Program-made: the position numbers and the translations under genes
In this document: positions 23,225-32,369 of the stretch, piece by piece
Numbering within the stretch: position 1 is the stretch's first letter
Layout: each line of letters starts with the position of its first letter
NCBI GenBank assembly: GCA_945874825.1
Contig: CAMCIK010000005.1
Location: 1-64,000 of the forward strand
Length of the DNA: 64,000 bases
Direction of reading: 5' to 3'
Source of the DNA: Phenylobacterium deserti
GTDB taxonomy: Bacteria > Pseudomonadota > Alphaproteobacteria > Caulobacterales > Caulobacteraceae
Notes under the pieces: model-generated
The model's database searches: none
What the model was told of the DNA's origin: nothing
The model's input: only the letters and a program-made list of their open reading frames with translations

Positions 23225-24582
23225 CAGGCGGGCCGGCGCGACAGCAGGAAGAAGCGGCCCATCAGGAGGCTGGCGGAGAGGACGCAAGCGACCATGACGC
23301 CCTCGACAATGCCGTTCACGCCCCGCCCGGCTGGCAGGGCAAGCCACCAGGCCAAGGGTGCCATCACCAGAACATAGCTGATGAAGTGGGTGATGGTGGG
23401 GACCAGGATATCGCCCCGGGCCCGCAGGGACTGGGCCACCACCACCTGCAAGGCGTCGGGAAGGATGATCGCGGCTGACAGTACAAGCGCCGGGACCGCC
23501 AGGGCCAGGGTACCGGGATCAACCGTATAGGCCGAGGCGATCGGGCCGGCGCCCAGCCAGACGACAATGCCGACCCCAAGGCAGAAGATGCTGGTCACCG
23601 CATAGGCGATCGCGCTGATCCTGCGCACGCCCTCGGCGTCTCCCGCCCCGTAGGCCCGGCCGACCAGGACCGAGACCGCCGTTGCTATGCCCAGGGGGAC
23701 CATGAAGGCCACGGAGATGACGTTCACGACGATGCTCCAGGTCGCCACCTGCAGGGTCCCGAGCCAACCGGCGATGACGTTCATCCCGGCGAAGGCCGCC
23801 ATCTCAAAGAACCCCGATGCGCCTGACCCGAGACCGATCTGGGTCTGCTCGGCGGCAGCGGATGGGGCCTTTGGTGCCTTCCTGAAGACGCCGTAGAGCC
23901 GGGCTTCCGGCATCCTGAGGACGAAGACGATAAGGGCCAGGGTCAGGCAGGCGCGGGCGATCAGGGTCGACAGGGCCGCGCCTGTGGCACCCATCGCCGG
24001 CAGGCCGAAGGACCCCGGAACAAAGACAACGAGGGCCGCCAGGTTGACGAGGTTGGCCGCCCACATCAGTACCGCGCCCACCCGGGGACGGCCGAGTCCC
24101 TCCAACCAGGCGGACAGGGCGGAGCCAATGACGAACAGGGGCATGGAAAGGGCGAAGACCCTCAGCGGAAGGGTTGCACCCTGGACCAGGTCGGGCGGTA
24201 GCCTGAGGAGGCCCAGGAGGAAGGGGCCAAGGGCGTAGAGGGACACGGCAGCGACAAGCCCCACCCAGAAGCCATAGACGAGGCCGCGCCGCAGGACCGC
24301 GCCGGTCTCCTCGGGCCTCCCCTCGCCAATGGCCCGGGCGGTCATCACCTGAACGCCGCCGAGCAGGGCGGTGCCCACCACCAGGACGACGGTGGTCGGC
24401 GCCCAGGCGATGGCGTGCCAGCCCAGCTCTATGGCGGAGTAGCGGCCCACGACTATGGCGTCGCTGAGCCCCATGGTCATCATGCCGAGCCGGGAGATGA
24501 CCACCGGCCAGGCCAGGGCGAAGAGGGCGGCAAGGTCCCGCCGGACGAGGGCGCGACTGTCGTTCTGCGCCTCCGTGGCCAT
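23224..24582 (-). CDS. MATE family multidrug/toxin efflux transporter
   Basis: A 452-residue membrane protein with twelve predicted helices in two MatE repeats. The N-terminal half has ALAWPVVISRLGMMTMGLSD, the usual helix 1 start with the conserved substrate-path Pro, and LLGGVQVMTARAIGEGR; the second half has EMAAFAGMNVIAGWLG and LGIATAVSVLVGRAYGAGD. Members exchange drugs or metabolites for Na+ or H+. The gene follows the RNA methyltransferase by 88 bp and is coupled to the DUF3883 gene. The start is ATG at 24582. Confidence 0.88.
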   Translation of the reverse strand: MATEAQNDSRALVRRDLAALFALAWPVVISRLGMMTMGLSDAIVVGRYSAIELGWHAIAWAPTTVVLVVGTALLGGVQVMTARAIGEGRPEETGAVLRRGLVYGFWVGLVAAVSLYALGPFLLGLLRLPPDLVQGATLPLRVFALSMPLFVIGSALSAWLEGLGRPRVGAVLMWAANLVNLAALVVFVPGSFGLPAMGATGAALSTLIARACLTLALIVFVLRMPEARLYGVFRKAPKAPSAAAEQTQIGLGSGASGFFEMAAFAGMNVIAGWLGTLQVATWSIVVNVISVAFMVPLGIATAVSVLVGRAYGAGDAEGVRRISAIAYAVTSIFCLGVGIVVWLGAGPIASAYTVDPGTLALAVPALVLSAAIILPDALQVVVAQSLRARGDILVPTITHFISYVLVMAPLAWWLALPAGRGVNGIVEGVMVACVLSASLLMGRFFLLSRRPA

Positions 24583-24670
24583 CTATCTGCCTCCACCGGC
24601 GGCCCGACGCCGCAGAGGCGGAGACTGCCTGCTTCGGGTCACCGGGGCAAGGCGACCGGGTCTGGCAGAC

Positions 24671-25960
24671 TTAGCGACTGAAGATGGCGGTCAGCTCCAG
24701 GTGCGGCGACCACAGGAACTGGTCCACCGGCAGAATCCGCTCGATCCGGAAGCCGGCGTCGACAAGCTGTCGGGCGTCACGGACGAAGGTCGCCGGATTG
24801 CAGGAGACAGCCGCCACCCGACCAACGCCTGACAGGGCGATCTCTGCCGCCTGGGCGGTAGCCCCCGCCCGGGGGGGATCAAAGACCACGAAGTCGATCC
24901 GGCGAAGCTCGGACGCCAGGACGGGGCGCCGGAAGAGGTCCCGGACCTCCGCCGTGATCCCGTGAAGCCCCGGGGCGGTGGCGATGGCGGCGGTCAGAGC
25001 CCCGATGGCGGGGGCCGAGGCGTCGGCGGCAAGGACGGGTGCGATCCCGGCCAGGGGGAAGGTGAAGGCGCCGGCGCCACAGAACAGATCGGCGATGCGG
25101 CGGGCCCCGGCGGCCGCCGCCCCGACCTCGGCGATCAAGGCTGCCTCGGCCGCAGCGGAAGCCTGAAGGAAGCCTCCCGCCGGGATCTCGACCCTCGCCC
25201 TGCCGAACTGAACCACCGGCCGGCGCTGGAGGAAGACGCTGTCCCCGGCCAGGGTCAGCCGCGCGATTCCGAGTTCGGCGGCAATCTCCGCAGCGGCCAT
25301 GCGGGCGTCCGCGGACAGGCCGCCAGAGCGGGCCTCCACGCCGGTCACGTCAATGTCGAGTCCGGTCCCGGTACTGGTGACATGCAGGGTCGGCGCTGAT
25401 TTCGGGTGCTCGAGGAAGGGCGCGGCGAGCCGGCGGAGTCCGGGCAGTGCGGCGGTTATGGCCGGATCCAGGACGGTGCAGTCCGAAATCTCGACCAGGT
25501 TCCAGGACCTGCGGGCCTTGAAGCCCAGCCGGGCAATCCGTCGGTTGTCGCCACGCCGGGCATGAAGGGCCGTGCGGCGGCGCGTGGCCGGCGCCGTTCG
25601 CACGACTGGCAGGATATCCGCCTCGAGGCGCTCGAGCGCCAGGGTCGACCTCAGCCTCTCCACCTTCCAGGCGAGGGCCGCAGCATCGTCCCAGTGCTGC
25701 AGGGCGCAGCCTCCGCAGGTGCCAAAGTACAGGCAGGGCGGCGGGCGGCGGTCGGGACTGGGCGATTCGATGGCCTCCAGCACCGGCCCTTCGCGCCCGG
25801 CGCGCAGCCGCACGACTTCCCCCGGCAGTATGCCTGGGACGTGGAGGAGCCGCCCGTCGGTCAGGTGGATGACGCCATCGCCCTCCCCGCCGACAGAGTC
25901 GACGGTCAGGGGACCTTCAGGCGGCGGCGGCGCGGTTGGCGGGGGTCTGCGGGGGGGCAC
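24671..25960 (-). CDS. TrmA/RlmD-family 5-methyluridine RNA methyltransferase
   Basis: A 429-residue SAM-dependent methyltransferase of the RumA/TrmA family that makes m5U in rRNA or tRNA. It has an N-terminal TRAM-like beta barrel (DSVGGEGDGVIHL), a four-cysteine Fe-S motif (CLYFGTCGGCALQHW plus a later Cys), the SAM motif DLFCGAGAFTFPLAG, the DPPRAG motif near 350 and the catalytic Cys in VAAVSCNPATFVRDA. The exact U target cannot be told from sequence. The start chosen is GTG at 25960, preceding a Pro-rich tail; a slightly later start is possible. Confidence 0.87.
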   Translation of the reverse strand: MPPRRPPPTAPPPPEGPLTVDSVGGEGDGVIHLTDGRLLHVPGILPGEVVRLRAGREGPVLEAIESPSPDRRPPPCLYFGTCGGCALQHWDDAAALAWKVERLRSTLALERLEADILPVVRTAPATRRRTALHARRGDNRRIARLGFKARRSWNLVEISDCTVLDPAITAALPGLRRLAAPFLEHPKSAPTLHVTSTGTGLDIDVTGVEARSGGLSADARMAAAEIAAELGIARLTLAGDSVFLQRRPVVQFGRARVEIPAGGFLQASAAAEAALIAEVGAAAAGARRIADLFCGAGAFTFPLAGIAPVLAADASAPAIGALTAAIATAPGLHGITAEVRDLFRRPVLASELRRIDFVVFDPPRAGATAQAAEIALSGVGRVAAVSCNPATFVRDARQLVDAGFRIERILPVDQFLWSPHLELTAIFSR

Positions 25961-26068
25961 GGCGACACCCTAGCCTGTTTCGGTGCGCCGCGGGGAGATC
26001 CTGAGCGCCGGCCTTGCAATCGCCGACTTCCTCCATAGGCTCTGCACGGTCTGGAAAGGGATCCCGAC

Positions 26069-26497
26069 ATGCGCCCGCTGATCATCATTGCCACCATCGC
26101 CCTGCTCGCCGCCGGCGCGCCGTCTTCCGCCCGGTCAGAGCCTCCCGTCGGGGTGGATTTCGGCCGGGGGGATGTCTGCCAGCAGCAGAAGCAGGACGCC
26201 GGGACCAAGGGCGCCCTGATCGGAGGCCTTGGCGGAGCCCTCCTCGGGCGGACCCTCGCGGGCAAGGGCAACAAGACCACCGGCACCCTGCTGGGCGCGG
26301 CTGCCGGAGGCGGGATCGGCTATGGAGTCGGGCGGGGCTCCGTCACCTGCATCGACTATCCGCCCCAGGTCACCCAGACCGACTACAGCCGTGATCACTG
26401 CCGCTGGGTCCAGCAGTCGCCACAGGAGGGCCAGGTGCGGCAGTTCGAGGTGTGCCAGAATTCCGATGGTGTCTGGCGCGCCAGCGGGCGGGAATAG
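26069..26497 (+). CDS. Exported glycine-zipper protein
   Basis: A 142-residue envelope protein with an N-terminal signal peptide (IIIATIALLAAGAPSSARS), followed by a glycine-zipper 2TM-type region, KGALIGGLGGALLGRTLAG and TLLGAAAGGGIGYGVGRG (about 50-90). A Cys-containing soluble tail carries CIDYPP, HCRWVQQ and FEVCQNSDGVW. Glycine-zipper proteins of this type associate with membranes, and related examples (YMGG/RcnB-like, SlyB-like) have envelope-stability roles. There is no lipobox, so it is likely periplasmic or membrane-embedded. It ends directly against the convergent tlyA gene with no gap. Confidence 0.75.
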   Translation: MRPLIIIATIALLAAGAPSSARSEPPVGVDFGRGDVCQQQKQDAGTKGALIGGLGGALLGRTLAGKGNKTTGTLLGAAAGGGIGYGVGRGSVTCIDYPPQVTQTDYSRDHCRWVQQSPQEGQVRQFEVCQNSDGVWRASGRE

Positions 26498-27253
26498 TCA
26501 GGCCTTCCGGGCCGTTACCAGGAATTCGAGGTTGCCGTCCGCCCCGGTCACCGGGCTGGGTGCCCGGCCCGTGACACGCCAGCCTGACGCCTCCAGGAAA
26601 TCGCAGGCGGACTGGAGCGCGGCCTCGCGGGCCGCCGGATCGCGGACGACGCCGCCCTTGCCCACCCTCTCCGGCCCCACCTCGAACTGCGGCTTGACCA
26701 GGGCGAAGAGCCAGGCCCCGGGCCTGGCAAGGTCGAGGGCCGTCGGGAGGACCTTCGCCAGCCCGATGAAACTGGCGTCACAGACCACGACATCGGGCGT
26801 CTCGGTCAACAGGGCCGCGTCCAGGCGACGGGCGTCCACGCCTTCGAGGGACACTACGCGGGGATCCGCGCGCAGGCGGGGGTGAAGCTGGCCGCGACCG
26901 ACATCGACGGCGAAGACCCGCCGGGCCCCGCGCCCAAGGCAGACCTCGGTAAAGCCCCCGGTCGAGGCGCCGACATCCAGGACGACCGCCCCTTCGAGCG
27001 GGGCCCCGTCGAATCCCGGCGCGGCCTTGAGCTTGCCAGCCGCCCGGCTGACCTCCTCGAAGGCGGGCCGGAAGGTGATCTCGGCTTCCGCTGCAATGAG
27101 GTCCGAAGCGCGCGTCACCTGGCGACCGTCAGCGGTCACCCCTCCAGCCTCGATGGCGGCGCGGGCCCGAGCGCGACTCGAGGCGAGCCCACGTTCAGCG
27201 AGGACGGCGTCGGCTCGCCGCCGGGCGGGGTCTCCAGGCGCGGGGTTCGGCAT
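26498..27253 (-). CDS. tlyA: TlyA-family rRNA 2'-O-methyltransferase/haemolysin-like
   Basis: A 251-residue protein with an N-terminal S4 RNA-binding domain (RADAVLAERGLASSRARARA, then IEAGGVTADGRQV) and an FtsJ-like methyltransferase domain: GAVVLDVGASTGGFTEVCLGRGA (SAM loop), YAVDVG-type FAVDVGRGQLH, and PDVVVCDASFIGL. The characteristic KPQFE motif appears in LVKPQFEVGPERVGKGG. TlyA methylates 16S and 23S rRNA cytidines in mycobacteria; targets vary elsewhere. ATG at 27253 matches the family N-terminus; a longer in-frame start at 27313 is less likely. Confidence 0.88.
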   Translation of the reverse strand: MPNPAPGDPARRRADAVLAERGLASSRARARAAIEAGGVTADGRQVTRASDLIAAEAEITFRPAFEEVSRAAGKLKAAPGFDGAPLEGAVVLDVGASTGGFTEVCLGRGARRVFAVDVGRGQLHPRLRADPRVVSLEGVDARRLDAALLTETPDVVVCDASFIGLAKVLPTALDLARPGAWLFALVKPQFEVGPERVGKGGVVRDPAAREAALQSACDFLEASGWRVTGRAPSPVTGADGNLEFLVTARKA

Positions 27254-27349
27254 GGCCCCAGTCTGTCCCGGAAGTCCGCCTGAGACAACCGAGACGGCTC
27301 CGGCGGACCCCATGGACAGGCCGCCCGGTTCTAGCCTAGGAAACGCGGC

Positions 27350-27745
27350 ATGCGCATCCTAGGCCTCCTCAGTGTGCTTCGCAGGGCGGCCCCCGTCCTG
27401 GTGGTCCTGGCCATGACCATGCGCATTGTCGTTCCGGCGGGCGTCATGTTCGCCGAGACGCCCGGCGGCGGGTTGCAGATGACCCTCTGTACCGGCCAGG
27501 GTGCCATGGTGGCCCCGCTCAACGATGACGGGACAAGCCCAGACGCTGGAAAGGGCGCTTCAGATTCCCCGTGCGCCTTCGCGGCGACTGCGGCCTTCAC
27601 ACCGACCGAGTCCGTTCTTCTTCCGATTCCGGCGCCCTGGCCGGCACCCACTGCGCACCCTGGCGTACGGGCGAAACACCAGCGCCCCGGCCTCGGGCTT
27701 CCGGCACCGCCTCCCCCCAAGACCGGTCCTCCCTCTCTCGTCTGA
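27350..27745 (+). CDS. DUF2946-like small exported protein
   Basis: A 131-residue protein with an N-terminal hydrophobic segment (APVLVVLAMTMRIVVPAGVMF) and two Cys-bearing motifs, TLCTGQGAM and SPCAFAATA, the pattern seen in DUF2946 proteins. The tail is Pro-rich. DUF2946 genes are commonly found beside TonB receptors and PepSY proteins in apparent copper or iron regions, and here the TonB receptor starts 59 bp downstream with PepSY after it. The function is unknown; a metal-linked envelope role is inferred from context. Confidence 0.65.
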   Translation: MRILGLLSVLRRAAPVLVVLAMTMRIVVPAGVMFAETPGGGLQMTLCTGQGAMVAPLNDDGTSPDAGKGASDSPCAFAATAAFTPTESVLLPIPAPWPAPTAHPGVRAKHQRPGLGLPAPPPPKTGPPSLV

Positions 27746-27804
27746 CCCCGTCGCCCCGGTCGGCTCCGCCCGGCCCTGCCTGACATTCAGTCGAGAGATC
27801 CTCC

Positions 27805-30090
27805 ATGAACTCCCTCCTTCGCGCCGGCGCCTCGCGCCGCGCCCTACTGGCGGCCCTCGCGGTCGCTGTAGCTCCCGTGTCCGTTCACGCCTCGGACGCC
27901 GTCGCCGAAGCCCCCGAGATTGACGCGGTCATCGTCGTCGGACAGGGCGACGAACCCATCACCGTCCAGCCCCGGGGACTGTCTGTCTCTCTCGGCGAGA
28001 CCGAATTCCGGGCGGTGAACGCCGTGAATGTCGAAGACCTGATGAAGTACGCGCCCAACTTCTTCGTCCGGAAGCGCTTCGCCGGCGACGACAACGCGGT
28101 GGTCGCCCTGCGGGGCGCCAACACCGTCCAGAGCGCCCGGACCCTGGTCCTCGTCGATGGGTTTGTCGTTTCCAATTTCCTCGGCAACCGGTTCGACTTC
28201 CCGCCGAAGTGGAACGTCGTCGGCCCGGCGGAAGTCCGGCAGTTCGACATCGTCTACGGACCCTACTCGGCGCGCTACGGCGGCAACTCCATGGGCGGGG
28301 TGATCTCGGTGACCACCCGGGCGCCCGAGCGGAACGAGGTCTACGGCCAGGCCCAGGTCCTGCTCATGCCCTTCACGGAGTACGGCTTTGACGAGACCTT
28401 CCGAGGCTACAGCGCCGAGGCGGGTCTGGCCTGGAAGCCTGAGAACTCGCCCTTCAGCCTGCGGGCGGGCTTCCGGCATTTCGAGAACACTGGCCAGTCC
28501 ATGACCTACAACCTCCTGACCGCCGCGACCGGGACGGGAACGGCGGTGACCGGGGCCTTTGTGGACCCGAGGCTGGCGACCCCGGTCTTCGGTGCCGCAT
28601 CACCGGTCCATGTCATCCAGGACCAGTTCCGGCTTCGCGCCGGCTGGGAGACGGACAATGGGTGGAAGCTGGAGGCCATGGGCTTCGCCTGGTTGACCGA
28701 CCAGGACCTCACCGACACGCGGACCTTCCTGAAGGACGCCGCAGGATCGCCGGTCTGGCAGGGCCGAGTGTCCTTTGGCGGACGAACCTGGAACGCGACT
28801 GGCCTCACCCAATCCCTGACCCGTCGAACCGAGTACCTCGGCGGCCTGCGGGCGGGCGGCGACGCTGTCGGCTGGACGGTATCGGCCAACGTCTCGCGAT
28901 ACTGGATCGCAAGCCAGGATGGGCGGACCTCTCGCGACATGGCGACGGGGCTGGTCAACGGCGCAGGGACTCAGACCCGGGCCCGGGAACCTGGATGGTG
29001 GACGGGCGCCGTGACCCTGGAGAGGACGTTCGGCGATCACGCCGTCGCCTTCGGGGCTGACGCCAACCTCTATGAGACAAGGTCCGAGACCTTCAACACC
29101 ACCGCCTGGAAGAACGCCTCAAACCCCGTCTTCTCAGCCTCCACCTGGGGGAAGACGACGACCTTCGGGGTCTTCGTCGAGGACGAAATCTACCTTCCGG
29201 GCGACTACAGGCTAACCGCGGGCGTCCGATATGACGCCTGGAGGGCGCACGATGGCGGCATCGGCAAGCAGGTCGCTGGCCAGAGAGTGGACGACGACTA
29301 TCCGGAGCGGACCGATAGCGCGATCAGCCCGAAGCTGAGCTTCCAGGGCCCACTGGCGGTGGGTTGGGACGTCCAGCTCAGCCTTGGGACAGCCACGCGC
29401 TTCCCGACCGTCGGCGAGCTGTTCCAGGGACGCATCGATGACATAACCCAGCAGATCGACCCGCAGAGCTTCGACCCGAACCTCAAGCCCGAGACCTCCA
29501 TCGACGCCAGCCTGATCCTGCGCCGGTCCTTTGGCGACGTCCGGGTCACCGGGTCCGCCTTCCTGCAGGACGTCCAGGACGCCATCTTCAGCTTCCAAGG
29601 ACTGAACCCCTACGGCCAGGTGGTCTCGTCCTACAAGAATGTGGACCGGGTTCGTCAGCTCGGCGTCGAACTCATCGCAGAAGCGCGGGATGTCGGCTTT
29701 GAGGGCCTGGACATCGACGCCAACCTTTCCTGGATGGATGCCCGGACGCTTCGTAACCCAGCCGCCCCGGCGGCCGAAGGAGAGATGTTCCCGCGTATCC
29801 CCGAATGGCGGTCGAACGGGTCGGTCCGGTATCGGGTGAGCGACTCCGTGCGCGCCTCACTCGGATGGCGCTACGCCACCCGGCCCAACTCGGACTTGTT
29901 CGGTCTCTCCCGGGGCGACGCCTACGGCTTCCAGAGCGAGTACTTCACCCTGGATGGGCGGCTCACCTGGGCGGTCGGCAAGCAGGCAGAAGTGGGGCTT
30001 GGCGTCGACAACCTGCTCAACGACCAGGCCTACGTCTCGCACCCCCTGCCCCAGCGGACCTTCGTGGTCGACCTCAAGAGCCGGTGGTGA
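27805..30090 (+). CDS. TonB-dependent outer-membrane receptor
   Basis: A 761-residue receptor with a signal peptide (ALLAALAVAVAPVSVHA), a TonB-box-like DAVIVVG near 45, a plug domain (NVEDLMKYAPNFFVRKR, ALRGANTVQSARTLVLVDGF, YGPYSARYGGNSMGGVISVT), and a 22-strand-type barrel ending VVDLKSRW with a terminal aromatic residue. Such receptors import siderophores, haem, copper complexes, vitamins or sugars. Its placement between a DUF2946 protein and a PepSY transmembrane protein favours a metal chelate (inference). The downstream gene begins 5 nt after the stop. Confidence 0.9.
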   Translation: MNSLLRAGASRRALLAALAVAVAPVSVHASDAVAEAPEIDAVIVVGQGDEPITVQPRGLSVSLGETEFRAVNAVNVEDLMKYAPNFFVRKRFAGDDNAVVALRGANTVQSARTLVLVDGFVVSNFLGNRFDFPPKWNVVGPAEVRQFDIVYGPYSARYGGNSMGGVISVTTRAPERNEVYGQAQVLLMPFTEYGFDETFRGYSAEAGLAWKPENSPFSLRAGFRHFENTGQSMTYNLLTAATGTGTAVTGAFVDPRLATPVFGAASPVHVIQDQFRLRAGWETDNGWKLEAMGFAWLTDQDLTDTRTFLKDAAGSPVWQGRVSFGGRTWNATGLTQSLTRRTEYLGGLRAGGDAVGWTVSANVSRYWIASQDGRTSRDMATGLVNGAGTQTRAREPGWWTGAVTLERTFGDHAVAFGADANLYETRSETFNTTAWKNASNPVFSASTWGKTTTFGVFVEDEIYLPGDYRLTAGVRYDAWRAHDGGIGKQVAGQRVDDDYPERTDSAISPKLSFQGPLAVGWDVQLSLGTATRFPTVGELFQGRIDDITQQIDPQSFDPNLKPETSIDASLILRRSFGDVRVTGSAFLQDVQDAIFSFQGLNPYGQVVSSYKNVDRVRQLGVELIAEARDVGFEGLDIDANLSWMDARTLRNPAAPAAEGEMFPRIPEWRSNGSVRYRVSDSVRASLGWRYATRPNSDLFGLSRGDAYGFQSEYFTLDGRLTWAVGKQAEVGLGVDNLLNDQAYVSHPLPQRTFVVDLKSRW

Positions 30091-30095
30091 GCGCC

Positions 30096-31475
30096 ATGAC
30101 CGAGACCGGGTCCCTGCTTGGCGCTGAGCGCAAGGCCATCCTGGCCCACAGGACGGTCTGGCGTTGGCACTTCTACGCCGGGCTGTTCTGCATTCCCTTC
30201 GTGATCATCCTGTCGCTGACTGGAGCGGCCTACCTGTTCAAGCCCCAGGTCGAGGCCATCCTGGACCGGCCCTACGATGGCCTCGTCGTGGAGGGAGGGC
30301 CGCAAAGCGCCCAGGCCCAGGTAGAGGCCGCGCTTGCGGCGGGGCCGGAGGGGTCCCGGCTCCGCCTCTACGAGGTCCGTCCCCACCCGGAGGACGCCGC
30401 CCGGATCACCCTGTCGACGCCGGACGGACCGCTGATCGCCTTCGTCCACCCGGAGACCCATGTGGTTCTGTCCCTCCAGCGCGAGGCCGACCGGCCGATG
30501 GAGGTGATCAAGACGATCCACGGCGAACTCCTGATGGGCGAGCGGGGCTCTCTTCTTGTCGAGCTGGCGGCCGGATGGGCAGTGGTGATGATCCTCACCG
30601 GCCTCGTGCTCTGGTTCCCACGCGGTGGTCGCGGGCCCGGCGGGGTCCTCTGGCCCCGGCTGGGCCTCGGCGGACGCCTGGCCTGGCGGGACCTGCACGC
30701 GGTCACAGGCTTCTGGATCTCGGGACTCGCCCTGTTCCTCCTGCTCAGCGGCCTGCCCTGGACTACGGTCTGGAACGACGCCTTCAAGGAGGTGCGCAAG
30801 GCGACGGGGACCCTGGCGGCCTCCCAGGAATGGTCCCCAGGCCGGAAGTCAGAGCTGGTCGACGGACACCCCATCCACCGCGCCCTGGCGAGGAGTCCAG
30901 CCGAGGGCGCAGGTCCGACGACAGTCTCGCTGGACCGGATGGTGGCGTCCGTCCGACTGATGGACCTGCCGCCACCAGTGCTGATCGCCCCGCCTGCGAG
31001 GGGCGAAGGCTGGCGATCCTCGCCGGTCTGGACAGTTCGGTCCGAGACCGCAAATCGCCCCCAACGGGTGGTGCTGACACTCGACCCCGCTAGCGGCCAG
31101 GTGACAGACGCCGAGACCTTCGCCGACAAACATCCTATCGACCAGGCTATCGGCTACGGCATCGCCGCCCACGAGGGCCAGCTGTTCGGCCTGGCCAACC
31201 AGTTGCTTGGCCTCGTCGCGGCATCGGGCCTGGTACTGCTGTCAGTGAGCGGAACCATCATGTGGCGTCGGCGCGGGCCACTGGGCGTCCTTGGGGCGCC
31301 GGAGCGGCTGGCCAACCCGAACGCGGCCCGGGCCGTAGGCGTCGCCATCCTGGCCCTGGGGGTCTTCATGCCGGTCCTGGGTGCCAGCCTGGTCCTCGTG
31401 GCCCTGGTCGAGTTCCTGGTCCTGAGACGGATCCCCCGGGTACGGAGCTGGTTGGGCCTGGATCCGATCAGATGA
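30096..31475 (+). CDS. PepSY-associated transmembrane protein
   Basis: A 459-residue inner-membrane protein with about four to five helices: HFYAGLFCIPFVIILSLTGA near 25, LAAGWAVVMILTGLVLWFP near 160, AVTGFWISGLALFLLLSGLP near 205, and two helices near the C-terminus. The long periplasmic PepSY-type regions include SLQREADRPMEVIKTIHGEL. The family is often found with siderophore receptors and is thought to act in ferric-siderophore reduction. ATG at 30096 is preferred; a GTG at 30087 overlaps the receptor stop and would add three residues. Its end overlaps the convergent thioesterase by 8 nt. Confidence 0.85.
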   Translation: MTETGSLLGAERKAILAHRTVWRWHFYAGLFCIPFVIILSLTGAAYLFKPQVEAILDRPYDGLVVEGGPQSAQAQVEAALAAGPEGSRLRLYEVRPHPEDAARITLSTPDGPLIAFVHPETHVVLSLQREADRPMEVIKTIHGELLMGERGSLLVELAAGWAVVMILTGLVLWFPRGGRGPGGVLWPRLGLGGRLAWRDLHAVTGFWISGLALFLLLSGLPWTTVWNDAFKEVRKATGTLAASQEWSPGRKSELVDGHPIHRALARSPAEGAGPTTVSLDRMVASVRLMDLPPPVLIAPPARGEGWRSSPVWTVRSETANRPQRVVLTLDPASGQVTDAETFADKHPIDQAIGYGIAAHEGQLFGLANQLLGLVAASGLVLLSVSGTIMWRRRGPLGVLGAPERLANPNAARAVGVAILALGVFMPVLGASLVLVALVEFLVLRRIPRVRSWLGLDPIR

Positions 31476-32271
31476 AGACCGAGACCATCTGGCGGGCCCG
31501 GGCGACCAGCTGGCCGGCGTCATTCCAGAGGCTCATGTCCTGGGAGGCATAGCCACCGCCCGCAGAGTCGATGACACTGTCCAGCAGCCACCATCCCGAG
31601 GCGCTTGTGGGGTCCGCGACCGCCAGGTCCAGGGACCAGGTCATGGTGCTGAAAGGCGCGAACTCGGGGAAGAGTACCAGGGCCGGCGAGGGAATGGCGT
31701 CGGCCAGGGCCACCAGGGCGGGAAGCCCCCCGGGGGTCTCTCCGTCGCCGTGACGGATCCAGACGGTGATGCGGGGCTCGGCGTCGGGGGTCAGGGGACG
31801 GGCGCCACCGGCGAGGCGGACATCGAAGTGACGAGCGAAGCCGGGCGCGCGGTCCGCGGCGAAAAAGGCGGTGCAGTCCTCCGGGCTCGGCACGGCCGGC
31901 CGCGGGGAGGCAGCGTGCAGGACGCGGGACTCCCGGTCGCCGCCATAGGTCAGGAGGGCGCGGGCGGCGGGGCCGGCCTCGCCGGTGACCGAGGCCTCAA
32001 TGGCCACGGCGGACTTGCCCCGGCGAACGACCTGGGCGGTCACCAGCAGCTGCCCGGAGGCCGGGCCGGCGAGGGCGAAGTGGGCGCTGCGGAGGGGCGG
32101 CAGGTCAGGCTGGAGGCGGGCGGCCGTCTCGACGCAAAGGGCCCCGGTCAGCCCACCGTAGGCCGTACGGCCCTGCAACCAGTCTCCCGGCAGGTCGATG
32201 GCCAACCCGCCGTCCACGGGAGCCAGGGACTCCATCATCTGGCGAAAGGGGGTTCCGGGGGATTGGGTCAT
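31468..32271 (-). CDS. TesB-like acyl-CoA thioesterase (double hotdog)
   Basis: A 267-residue protein of the thioesterase superfamily with two hotdog repeats. Segments such as LQGRTAYGGLTGALCVETAA and LRSAHFALAGPASGQLLVTA in the N-terminal half and FSTMTWSLDLAVADPTSASGW with YASQDMSLWNDAGQLVARARQM in the C-terminal half match TesB-type enzymes that hydrolyse acyl-CoA. The substrate chain length is not readable. Nearby acyl-CoA ligase and monooxygenase genes suggest a lipid or xenobiotic acid pathway (inference). The start is ATG at 32271. Confidence 0.82.
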   Translation of the reverse strand: MTQSPGTPFRQMMESLAPVDGGLAIDLPGDWLQGRTAYGGLTGALCVETAARLQPDLPPLRSAHFALAGPASGQLLVTAQVVRRGKSAVAIEASVTGEAGPAARALLTYGGDRESRVLHAASPRPAVPSPEDCTAFFAADRAPGFARHFDVRLAGGARPLTPDAEPRITVWIRHGDGETPGGLPALVALADAIPSPALVLFPEFAPFSTMTWSLDLAVADPTSASGWWLLDSVIDSAGGGYASQDMSLWNDAGQLVARARQMVSVFI

Positions 32272-32302
32272 GGCGGGGCTCCTCTGGTCCGGAGTAGCGA
32301 AC

Positions 32303-32356
32303 CCGGTCGCCCGGCGCCAGCCCTGCGCCGGACTGGCGCGGGCCCGGTGCGACCGG
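32303..32356. repeat. Nested inverted repeats between divergent genes
   Basis: Outer arms CCGGTCGC (32303-32310) and GCGACCGG (32349-32356) enclose a second pair, GCGCCAG (32314-32320) and CTGGCGC (32333-32339). A competing hairpin, CCGGCGC (32311-32317) with GCGCCGG (32325-32331), overlaps the inner pair. The element lies in the 98-bp gap between the thioesterase and the hydrolase starts, where an operator or a structured leader could act on both. High G+C makes chance repeats more likely. Confidence 0.4.
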
Positions 32357-32369
32357 CTACAAGCGGGAC

